A stretch of DNA of 64,000 bases, from the NCBI GenBank assembly GCA_002293535.1, contig DBDK01000008.1, positions 374,676-438,675 of the forward strand, written 5' to 3'. Source of the stretch: Alistipes sp. UBA934 (GTDB lineage Bacteria > Bacteroidota > Bacteroidia > Bacteroidales > Rikenellaceae). Both the position numbers and the translations under genes were made by a program. Below the pieces are notes generated by a model, which saw nothing but the letters and a program-made list of their open reading frames with translations, did not search any database and was not told where the DNA came from. Shown here piece by piece: positions 16,836 through 24,448 of this stretch (positions are counted from its first letter, which is position 1; each line of letters opens with the position of its first letter).

Positions 16836-18155
16836 TTAAATCGCTGCCGGCGTTCCGGCCTTACGCATTAAGCGCAGAATCTTGCGCGTACGCTGAGCGA
16901 GGTAAATCCCCGGCACACGACTGTAACGCTCAAGGTACAGTTCGGTGTAGCCGCGAATCGTGAGCAGTTCCATATCCTCATCGCGAGTGACGAAAAATCC
17001 GTGACCTTCGAGCGCCCGTGTAAGCTCGTCGAGACGGCGCGTTTTGTCAATCGAAAGCGACATATTTACTGCTGAAGTCTGCACCAAATTGACCTTAACA
17101 TTGTAAGTCTCAAAGATTTTGAAGATTTCACCCAATTTCTCCTCTAAAACGAATGAGTAGTCGCGCGGGCGAATCTGCATCAAAACCTGGCCGCGCTTAA
17201 GGATCAAAATCGGCACCTCTATCGGAGCAGCAATCTCACCCCGAATAACGCTACCAGAAGCCATCTTGTCGCCGAAAGGACGTACATAAAGCGGAATGTT
17301 TTTGTTCTGTAGCGGCTTAATCGTCTTAGGATGAATTATTTGTGCGCCACTGAAAGCCAACTCGATAGCGTCCAGATAAGTAAGCTCCGGAATAAATGTG
17401 CTTTCAGGAAAAATCTTGGGGTCGGCATTAAGCACCCCGATCACATCTTTCCATATCGCAACGCTGTCGGCATCGAGAATCGAAGCAACGACAGCCGCCG
17501 AATAGTCGGAACCCTCACGCCCAAGAGTGGTGGTCTCCCCCTTAGGAGTTGCGCCAATAAATCCCTGACCAATAAATATTTGTGGAGCAGGATCATTCGG
17601 GTTTTTCGAGTCGCCGGCCACTGCTTCGCGCAGCTTGACGGTCGAAGCATCCATATCGACGTTGGCGTATTTGAACTTCTCGTCAGTGACCAGCGCGCGA
17701 CGCATATCGACCCAGCGATTGGGAACGCCGGCCGCATTGAGATACTCGGAAATGATTGACGTCGAGACCAATTCACCATAGCTCACGATCGCATCGTACC
17801 ACTTTTCGAACTCGCTTTCAGTGGGTGTTTCATTAGTGAGGATCGCGCGAATATCGTCATAAAGTTTCTGCACGCAGGAAGGTGCGAGCTGCACGGGCGA
17901 TTTTTCCCCCGCGGAAAGGCCCAAGCCTTCAAGAATGGTTGCGTGATAAGCCTCGACGGTGGCCCATTCCTTCAGTGCTTCTTGGCGTCGGCCGGCCATA
18001 AAATGATCGACCACAACCTCCAGGGCGTTAGTGGTTTTGCCCATCGCCGAAACGATGATGAAGAGCCCATTGCGCTCGTCCTCGACGATGTATTTCAGAT
18101 TCTTGACACCCTCGGCACTGCGAACCGAAGCGCCACCGAATTTGTAAACTTTCAT
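16836..18155 (-). CDS. lysC: Monofunctional aspartate kinase
   Basis: Phosphorylates aspartate, the first step to lysine, threonine, methionine and diaminopimelate. The 439 residues show the kinase start KFGGASVRSAEGVKNL, the block TTLGREGSDYSAA, and C-terminal ACT-like regulatory repeats (VNLVQTSAVNMSLSID). The last eight codons, KAGTPAAI plus stop, are not family sequence: they are a hairpin-repeat copy (16839-16859) read in frame. The ATG shares a base with the prolyl oligopeptidase stop upstream (TGATG), so the two genes form a coupled pair. Confidence 0.95.
   Translation of the reverse strand: MKVYKFGGASVRSAEGVKNLKYIVEDERNGLFIIVSAMGKTTNALEVVVDHFMAGRRQEALKEWATVEAYHATILEGLGLSAGEKSPVQLAPSCVQKLYDDIRAILTNETPTESEFEKWYDAIVSYGELVSTSIISEYLNAAGVPNRWVDMRRALVTDEKFKYANVDMDASTVKLREAVAGDSKNPNDPAPQIFIGQGFIGATPKGETTTLGREGSDYSAAVVASILDADSVAIWKDVIGVLNADPKIFPESTFIPELTYLDAIELAFSGAQIIHPKTIKPLQNKNIPLYVRPFGDKMASGSVIRGEIAAPIEVPILILKRGQVLMQIRPRDYSFVLEEKLGEIFKIFETYNVKVNLVQTSAVNMSLSIDKTRRLDELTRALEGHGFFVTRDEDMELLTIRGYTELYLERYSRVPGIYLAQRTRKILRLMRKAGTPAAI
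16839..16859 (-). repeat. AACG-hairpin repeat, copy 3 (forms the lysC C-terminus)
   Basis: On the minus strand: GCCGG-AACG-CCGGC then AGCGATT, followed by the A's that complete TAA. It is read as Ala-Gly-Thr-Pro-Ala-Ala-Ile-stop, so the stop codon of lysC lies in the repeat tail rather than before it. Confidence 0.88.
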
Positions 18156-20278
18156 CAGAATTTAACTTTAGTATCAGTGTTTTGGAAGATAAACGAGTAG
18201 GTGTCAGCGGCCTCATCGATGCGTTTCGAGGTGGGTTTACCGGCTCCGTGGCCAGCGTTAGTCTCGATGCGGATGAGCGTTGGGTTGGCGCACGACTGAA
18301 CGTGCTGCAACTCGGCGGCAAACTTGAACGAATGAGCCGGAACGACACGGTCGTCGTGGTCGGCAGTGGTGATCAAAGTCGCCGGATAGCAAGTGCCTGC
18401 GCGAAGATTGTGCAACGGAGAATACTTATAAATATAGTCGAACTGCTCGGCGTTATCGGCATTCCCATACTCGACGCTCCAACCCCAACCGACAGTAAAC
18501 CGATGGTAACGAAGCATATCCATAACCCCAACTGCCGGCAGCGCAACGGCGAAAAGATCGGGTCGTTGAGTCATAGCAGCGCCAACGAGCAAACCGCCGT
18601 TCGACCCGCCAGCGATAGCAAGTTTCGCCGGTGAAGTGTATTTATTAGAAATGAGCCACTCGGCCGCACTTATGAAGTCATCGAAAACATTCTGCTTGTT
18701 AGAAAGCATTCCGCCCTCGTGCCACGCCTCGCCGAACTCACCGCCGCCGCGAAGATTGACTTCCACGGCAATGCCACCCTGCTCCATAAACATAATGCGA
18801 GCGGCCGAAAATCCGGGAGTAATGGAGATGTTAAAGCCACCGTAACCATATAAATATGTGGGGTTTGCGCCGTTAAGTTTGACACCTTTTTTGTGAACGA
18901 TGAACATCGGAACCTGGGTACCGTCCTTGCTGGCGAAGAAAACCTGTTCAGTGGTGAAATCGTCGGGATCGAAAGCAACGGTGGGGCGGTCATAAAGTGT
19001 AGAAGTACCCGTCGCGAGGTCATAGCGATAAATAGTGGCAGGTGCAGTGTAGGTAGAAAGGGCATAGAAAGTCTCCGTGTCTTCGGGTTCGCCACCAAAA
19101 CCGGAGGCCGTGGCCAACTCGCCGAGCTCGATCTCGCGAACTTCAATACCATTCATATCGTACTGCACGACCTTACTGGTAGCGTTTTCGAGATACTGTG
19201 CAATTAGGTAGCCACCTACTACAGAGATATTTTCGAGCTTCAATGAAGGATTTTCGGCGATCACGTCGATGAGGCCTTCCGCAGGGTTAGCGAGATTGAT
19301 TTTTGCGATGCGGAAATTCGGCGCACCATCGTTTGTGTAGACCCACGCAGTGTCACCCTCGGCGTGAACAACTCCGTAATCGTACTTGAAACCGGGGAAA
19401 AGTGTTTTGAAAGCGGTCTGGTTGGTTGCTCGGTAGAGTAGTTCGGTGCCTGATGTACCTTCTGATCCGCTGACAAACAACCATTTACCATCGTGACTGG
19501 GATAGCCGTGGAAATATCTCAACGGATGCTCCGAATCGCGATAAATGCGGATGTCGGTACCTTGAGGGGTGCCAAGTGCGTGATAGTAAACCATTTGGTG
19601 CTGATTCTGAACAGAATAGATGTTCCCGTCCTTGGGCGCTTCATAACAGCTATAATAGAACCCCTTGGAGTCGGGAGCCCAAGTCGCACCGGAGAACTTA
19701 ACCCACTCAATAACATCCTGAGTGTCAATACCTGTCTCAGTATCGCGAACGTGGATTTTCACCCAATCAGAGCCAGCCGAAGCAACTGCATAAGCCATCC
19801 AACGACCATCGCGCGAATACGAAACATCAGCCAAAGCAACGGTACCGTCGGCCGAAAGAGTGTTGGGATCGAGGAACAATTCCCCCTCACCCTCAAGACC
19901 CTTTTGACGATATATAACGCTTTGATTCTGAAGACCGTCGTTACGCGAAACGAAATACCAATCGCCCACCTTCCGAGGTGCACCCGTCTTGGGATAGTTC
20001 CACAGTTCGGCAAGTCGTGCACGCACGGCATCGCGATAAGGGATCTGAGACAGGTAGTTGAAAGTCACTTCGTTTTCGGCGGCTACCCAAGCGGCGGTCT
20101 CGGCCGAATCGGCATCCTCCAACCAACGATAGGGGTCGGCAACGGGCATTCCGTGGTAGTCATCGACCACATCGCCACGGAAAGTTTCGGGGTAAGGCAA
20201 CATCGCAATAGTGTTTTTTGTGTTTCCGGCGCAGGCTGCCAAGCAAGCCGTGAGCGCGATAATGGTCAATTTCTTCAT
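18155..20278 (-). CDS. Prolyl oligopeptidase family serine peptidase, lipoprotein
   Basis: 707 residues. A lipoprotein signal (MKKLTIIALTACLAAC, Cys about 16) anchors it, probably to the outer membrane or periplasmic face. The N-terminal part (PYRWLEDADSAETAAWV) leads into a beta-propeller. The C-terminal alpha/beta hydrolase domain has the nucleophile Ser in GGSNGGLLVG, the Asp in DHDDRVVP and the catalytic His in AGHGAG. It cleaves short peptides after Pro in the family. It is followed by lysC with a one-base overlap. The promoter box TATTTTTG at 20299-20306 is 20 bases upstream, divergent from birA. Confidence 0.93.
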   Translation of the reverse strand: MKKLTIIALTACLAACAGNTKNTIAMLPYPETFRGDVVDDYHGMPVADPYRWLEDADSAETAAWVAAENEVTFNYLSQIPYRDAVRARLAELWNYPKTGAPRKVGDWYFVSRNDGLQNQSVIYRQKGLEGEGELFLDPNTLSADGTVALADVSYSRDGRWMAYAVASAGSDWVKIHVRDTETGIDTQDVIEWVKFSGATWAPDSKGFYYSCYEAPKDGNIYSVQNQHQMVYYHALGTPQGTDIRIYRDSEHPLRYFHGYPSHDGKWLFVSGSEGTSGTELLYRATNQTAFKTLFPGFKYDYGVVHAEGDTAWVYTNDGAPNFRIAKINLANPAEGLIDVIAENPSLKLENISVVGGYLIAQYLENATSKVVQYDMNGIEVREIELGELATASGFGGEPEDTETFYALSTYTAPATIYRYDLATGTSTLYDRPTVAFDPDDFTTEQVFFASKDGTQVPMFIVHKKGVKLNGANPTYLYGYGGFNISITPGFSAARIMFMEQGGIAVEVNLRGGGEFGEAWHEGGMLSNKQNVFDDFISAAEWLISNKYTSPAKLAIAGGSNGGLLVGAAMTQRPDLFAVALPAVGVMDMLRYHRFTVGWGWSVEYGNADNAEQFDYIYKYSPLHNLRAGTCYPATLITTADHDDRVVPAHSFKFAAELQHVQSCANPTLIRIETNAGHGAGKPTSKRIDEAADTYSFIFQNTDTKVKF

Positions 20279-20298
20279 CGTTATGAGGGTTTATGCCG

Positions 20299-20316
20299 CA
20301 AAAATAGTTAATTTTG
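20299..20316. promoter_or_regulatory. Divergent promoters of prolyl oligopeptidase and birA
   Basis: TATTTTTG reads leftward at 20299-20306 and TAATTTTG reads rightward at 20309-20316. The rightward box ends 4 bases before the birA ATG, so birA is predicted leaderless. Confidence 0.6.
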
Positions 20317-20320
20317 AGCA

Positions 20321-21055
20321 ATGTTTTACTTTTTTGACGAACTGACCTCGACAATTGACGAAGCGAGGGACGAAAAATACGGACACGGAGACGTCGTGTT
20401 GGCCGAAATTCAGACGGCAGGGCGAGGACAACGTGGTAAAAAATGGAGCAGCCCTCCGGGTAAAAATCTGATGTTCAGTGCTGTTTTGGATACATCTTTT
20501 TTGCGCACGGAAGAGCAGTTTTTACTGTTGCAGACAGTGGCACTGGCGCTGGTGGATATGTTTACGTTTTGGGGTCTGGATGCGCGTGTCAAGTGGACTA
20601 ACGATATCTATATAGGTGATTGCAAGATAGTTGGAGTGTTGATCGACCACTCGCTGACGGATGACGGAATGCTGCGTAGAAGCAGTGCGGGGATCGGCAT
20701 TAACGTGAATCAGAAGGAGTTCGATCCCGTGCTGCCTAACCCGACTTCGATGGCTCTGGAGTTGGCACGCGAACTGGACAGGTGCGAGGTGTTGGAAAAA
20801 TTCTACGAGTGCCTAATGTCGCGATTTGAGGAGCTTAAGGCGGGCGGGCGTGAAAAAATTCTCGCCGACTATCACTTGCGAATCTATCGTTTAGGAGTAC
20901 CGGGGCGATTTGCCCTGCCAAACGGAGAAGAATTCACAGCCACGATCAGTGGCGTCGGGTCAGGAGGCGAATTACTGATGGAGGTCGGCGAAGAAGGCGA
21001 AGGCGGCGTTCGGCAGCGAAGTTTTTTGTTTCGCGAAATAACGTTTATAATATGA
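20321..21055 (+). CDS. birA: Biotin--[acetyl-CoA-carboxylase] ligase
   Basis: Attaches biotin to biotin carboxyl carrier proteins. The 244 residues contain the biotinyl-AMP loop AGRGQRGKKW (GRGRxG type, about 39-48), the block KWTNDIYIGDCKIVGVLI and a C-terminal SH3-like domain. It lacks the N-terminal DNA-binding domain of the E. coli repressor form, so it should be enzyme only. Its stop overlaps the dprA ATG (ATGA at 21052-21055). Confidence 0.93.
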   Translation: MFYFFDELTSTIDEARDEKYGHGDVVLAEIQTAGRGQRGKKWSSPPGKNLMFSAVLDTSFLRTEEQFLLLQTVALALVDMFTFWGLDARVKWTNDIYIGDCKIVGVLIDHSLTDDGMLRRSSAGIGINVNQKEFDPVLPNPTSMALELARELDRCEVLEKFYECLMSRFEELKAGGREKILADYHLRIYRLGVPGRFALPNGEEFTATISGVGSGGELLMEVGEEGEGGVRQRSFLFREITFII

Positions 21056-22149
21056 ATATCAACGACATAGCGCTTACAATGGAAGCAGGCGTGGGTGTAA
21101 AAACCGCGGTCGCACTGCTGGAGGAATTCGGAACTGCGGATGCGATTTATGCTGCATCTGCTGCCGATTTGGTGCGTGCGGGGTTGCGGGAAACGCTCGC
21201 GATACAGCTTGTGCGCAAGGAGGCTCACAAGCAGGCTGAACGGGAACTTAAATACATTGAAAAACAAGGCATTACAGCCATAGCATCGACCGACGAAGCT
21301 TATCCGCCGTTACTGCGCGAAATCAACGACTATCCGCATATATTGTACGTTCAAGGTGATGTTAAGGCATTGAGGTTAAGATGTTTGTCGATGGTGGGGA
21401 CGCGAAAATTCGACACCTACGGCCAAACGATCAGCGAACGTCTCGTGGGCCAACTTGCCGAACGCGTGCCAGGGCTGTGTATCGTAAGCGGGCTCGCGTT
21501 CGGAATCGACGCAGCCTGTCATCGTGCGGCGTTACGACATAATGTACCCACTATTGCGGTAGTACCCAATGCGTTACCAGAAATAATTCCTGCTTCCAAT
21601 GCCGGTCTTGCACGCGATATTCTCGCCCACGGAGGTGCATTAGTGTCTGAATATCACTCTAATACGAAAGACAAAGGTGATTTTTACATCCCACGAAACC
21701 GAATCATAGCAGGGCTTAGCGAGGGCACAGTTGTTGTGCAGGGCGATTACAAGAGCGGGGCGATGGCCACAGCGGAGTTTGCGTTCGGCTACAATCGGAT
21801 ACTGATGGCGGTACCGGGACGGGCAACCGACCAAACGGCTAACGGGCCTAATTTACTGATCAAGAGCGAACGAGCGCAGATGGTTTGCAGTGGTGAGGAC
21901 ATAATACGAGCACAGATGTGGGACTTGAACGAACCCGAAGTTGGCCCGCGACCAACCCCCACTCAAGTACCGATTTCCGCCGATGCAGCCGGACTTTGGG
22001 GTTGTTTCAGGGGTGGAGATGCCGTTTCGGTAGATGCTCTGGCTGATCTCACAGCTCTGGACTACAGCACGTTGGCGCCATTGCTTTTGGAGCTCGAATT
22101 TGCCGGCAAAATCACACGCCTCCCCGGAGGCCTATATCAACGAATATGA
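21052..22149 (+). CDS. dprA: DNA-protecting protein DprA
   Basis: Loads RecA on incoming single-stranded DNA during natural transformation in the species studied. The 365 residues comprise an N-terminal helix-hairpin region (MEAGVGVKTAVALLEEFG), the Rossmann-like DNA_processg_A core (MVGTRKFDTYGQ, SGLAFGIDAACHRAAL, GDYKSGAMATAEFA), and a C-terminal winged-helix domain (about 310-365). It sits in an overlapping birA-dprA-tatD operon (ATGA on both sides). No other competence gene is nearby. Confidence 0.94.
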   Translation: MNINDIALTMEAGVGVKTAVALLEEFGTADAIYAASAADLVRAGLRETLAIQLVRKEAHKQAERELKYIEKQGITAIASTDEAYPPLLREINDYPHILYVQGDVKALRLRCLSMVGTRKFDTYGQTISERLVGQLAERVPGLCIVSGLAFGIDAACHRAALRHNVPTIAVVPNALPEIIPASNAGLARDILAHGGALVSEYHSNTKDKGDFYIPRNRIIAGLSEGTVVVQGDYKSGAMATAEFAFGYNRILMAVPGRATDQTANGPNLLIKSERAQMVCSGEDIIRAQMWDLNEPEVGPRPTPTQVPISADAAGLWGCFRGGDAVSVDALADLTALDYSTLAPLLLELEFAGKITRLPGGLYQRI

Positions 22150-22928
22150 TCGATACTCATTCACATCTCTATTTGGAGGATTACGATATTGACCTACAGG
22201 AGGTTATGCAGCGTGCCGTCGAAGCCGGAGTGACCCGTGTGGTGTGTCCGGCAGTAAGTTCGACCAGTCACGAACGATTGATTCGCCTGTGCAATGAACA
22301 TCCCCATTTTTGCCTGCCGATGATGGGTGTGCATCCGACCGAAATCAATGATAATGCACAGTGGGTTAGCGAATTGGATATTGTTGAAAAGTACCTTGAG
22401 GAGCCACCGGTGAGGCGATTTTGGGCTGTTGGCGAAATGGGACTCGACCTGCATTGGAGTCGCGATTATCTGGCCGAACAGACTGCTGCCTTTGAGCGCC
22501 AACTCGAACTGGCTCTGCGTTTTAACCTGCCCGTGGCTATCCATTCGCGTGATGCTTGGAGCGAGACACTTGAGGTGCTTGAAAAGTACACAGGAACAGG
22601 ACTGCGAGGGGTAATGCACGCATTCAGCGGCGGGTTGGAAGAGTACCATCGAGTGAGAGCCGTGGGTGATTTCGCGTTGGGGATCGGAGGGCCGGTGACA
22701 TACAAAAAGAACTTATGGCTTAGTGTGTTACCTCAAATAGATCCAACACATATTGTCCTTGAAACCGACGCTCCGTGGCTATCACCCGTATCTTTTCGCG
22801 GCCAGCGCAACGAGCCTGCATATCTTGTATATATTCGCGACGCCGTAGCAACCCTGCTCGATTTGACGCCGATGGAAGTAGACGCCATCACTACGACTAA
22901 CGCGCGTAGAATCTTTGGGAATCTGTAA
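22146..22928 (+). CDS. tatD: TatD-family metal-dependent hydrolase
   Basis: 260 residues, a TIM-barrel metallohydrolase. Visible metal ligands are the N-terminal DTHSHL, a Glu in GEMGLDLHW, the His in AIHSRDAW and HAFSGG, and the Asp in LETDAPWLSP. The family acts as 3'-5' DNase or deoxyaminoacyl-tRNA hydrolase. It overlaps dprA by ATGA. Its last 32 bases overlap the 3' end of the convergent DUF5689 gene. Confidence 0.93.
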   Translation: MIDTHSHLYLEDYDIDLQEVMQRAVEAGVTRVVCPAVSSTSHERLIRLCNEHPHFCLPMMGVHPTEINDNAQWVSELDIVEKYLEEPPVRRFWAVGEMGLDLHWSRDYLAEQTAAFERQLELALRFNLPVAIHSRDAWSETLEVLEKYTGTGLRGVMHAFSGGLEEYHRVRAVGDFALGIGGPVTYKKNLWLSVLPQIDPTHIVLETDAPWLSPVSFRGQRNEPAYLVYIRDAVATLLDLTPMEVDAITTTNARRIFGNL

Positions 22929-23664
22929 CAACTAATTGATAATCACCATTAAAGTAACCAAGTACACCTTCGATGCGTCCCACATCTGCCGGTAACACCC
23001 ACGAAGCAAAACGGGCATAGCGGCTTGTACGAACAGCAAGCGTATTCCCCTTTGAATCGATCAAATGACGATTGGTATCCGCATCTATTTTCGACCAACC
23101 CACACCTTGTTCGACAAAAGATACTCCCTCGAATGCAACGAAAGTAGAGACGTGTCGCAGTGATAACTCACTAAAAGTGAGCGTACGAGGAATTACCTCT
23201 CCATAAAAAGTATTGTCGCCGACAAGGTGTTCGGCAATTTGCGTCTCGGAGAGTGGTTCTGTCTCGTAATCCTCAAATGGCTGACTGCCAAGTTGTAAAG
23301 TGCCTCCATAAGATCCCAGCCACAGTCCGTTGCAGCGAATCTGGACAAGTGAGTGAAGGCGGAACAGCTTGAAAATCTGATCCATACCCAGTTTGACCTC
23401 AATACCACCCGTAGCGTCTTCAAGAACTAAAGTGTGGTAAAAATTGCCTTGGTCATCGCTCGAAATAACCGTTCCATCTATGTATAACTCACTGGTAATA
23501 AGCGTAGGGGCACCAGTATAGAGCGTCTTCAGATAAGCAACCGATACAACCCGCTCGTCCTCGCGACCGTGCCCTCCTCCAGGCCCTTTGCCAGACCCAG
23601 GAACAGTACTGGACGGACTACACGAGAAGAGAACTAACAAACTAAAAATCAATATCTTCTTCAT
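22897..23664 (-). CDS. DUF5689 lipoprotein, distal copy
   Basis: 255 residues with a lipoprotein signal (MKKILIFSLLVLFSC, Cys 15), a Gly/Pro-rich linker, then a DUF5689 domain. It has two OB-fold-like halves: VISSDDQGNFYHTLVLEDATGGIEVK and SLVQIRCNGLWLGSYGGTLQLG. It is probably surface exposed. The last gene of the receptor operon, it overlaps its upstream paralogue by 23 bases and tatD (convergent) by 32 bases. Ligand unknown. Confidence 0.85.
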   Translation of the reverse strand: MKKILIFSLLVLFSCSPSSTVPGSGKGPGGGHGREDERVVSVAYLKTLYTGAPTLITSELYIDGTVISSDDQGNFYHTLVLEDATGGIEVKLGMDQIFKLFRLHSLVQIRCNGLWLGSYGGTLQLGSQPFEDYETEPLSETQIAEHLVGDNTFYGEVIPRTLTFSELSLRHVSTFVAFEGVSFVEQGVGWSKIDADTNRHLIDSKGNTLAVRTSRYARFASWVLPADVGRIEGVLGYFNGDYQLVVTDSQRFYAR

Positions 23665-24448
23665 AGCGCAATTTTAACAAATAGTGATCTTTTGAAGTAC
23701 CGCCCTTGCCATAGAGCAAGATTCCGGTAAGAGAGCCGCGACCGCGGGGAACGGGAGCAGCGGCAAATGATGCGTAATTGCTCGTGATAACGGTAATTGA
23801 ATCGGTCGCGACGCCTCGCATTTTTATATATCCGGTAGATTCTCGTGTGGCCCAAGTCGCAGCTGGCTTGTATGGTGAAAGGGAGCTGGAACTCGCCTCT
23901 TCGCTGAATTCTGCCGCGAGCCCCGAAAGACGCACCAATCGTCCGCAAAGTTCACGCCGAAGAGCCGGAATCGACGTATCAACAGGGGCTACGGGAATGA
24001 CACTGCGTTCGGCGGCGACCCACCCTGCAATAATAGTCGGATGATAGAAATAGCCTGTGGGATAACGACTTCCGGCATCAGGAGGGAGACCCAATTGCAT
24101 TATCCCGTCTCGCCAACCGACCGCCAGACCACGCGCCTTGACTGCTATCCGCTGACCCGGATGAAAAACAGCGTCAAGATCGGGCCAACCGGCCATAATT
24201 TCCACAGCACCAGTACCATCATCGATGAAAAACGTGTTATAAAAATTACCCGCGCGAGTACTCGACACAACCCTTCCAACGAACATAATGTTGTCAGCAA
24301 TAACGATCTCTGAATCAGCAAAATAAGCCTGCATATCAGCTATCGTCACGTTCGCAGGAGTAGTGGCCTCATCCAACACGGGAGTACTCCAATCACCGTT
24401 GCAGGCGACTGCTGTGAAGACCGTAAATATAGCTATTAATTGCTTCAT
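23642..24448 (-). CDS. DUF5689 lipoprotein, proximal copy
   Basis: 268 residues from the ATG at 24448, which gives a lipoprotein signal (MKQLIAIFTVFTAVAC, Cys 16). The domain pattern matches its downstream neighbour: VVSSTRAGNFYNTFFIDDGTG and RIAVKARGLAVGWRDG..MQLG. The two genes therefore look like a divergent tandem duplication. Start and stop overlap both neighbours (ATGA with the receptor at 24445-24448). In Bacteroidota such lipoproteins often sit with TonB-dependent receptors, so a role in capture of a receptor ligand is a reasonable inference. Confidence 0.85.
   Translation of the reverse strand: MKQLIAIFTVFTAVACNGDWSTPVLDEATTPANVTIADMQAYFADSEIVIADNIMFVGRVVSSTRAGNFYNTFFIDDGTGAVEIMAGWPDLDAVFHPGQRIAVKARGLAVGWRDGIMQLGLPPDAGSRYPTGYFYHPTIIAGWVAAERSVIPVAPVDTSIPALRRELCGRLVRLSGLAAEFSEEASSSSLSPYKPAATWATRESTGYIKMRGVATDSITVITSNYASFAAAPVPRGRGSLTGILLYGKGGTSKDHYLLKLRYEEDIDF

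Noticed and set aside
17722..17742. GAACGCCGGCC inside lysC (plus strand), like part of the hairpin repeat
   Set aside because: It lies antisense to the gene, the stem does not pair, the tail is absent, and the coding strand there (AAGVPNRW) is normal aspartate kinase sequence.
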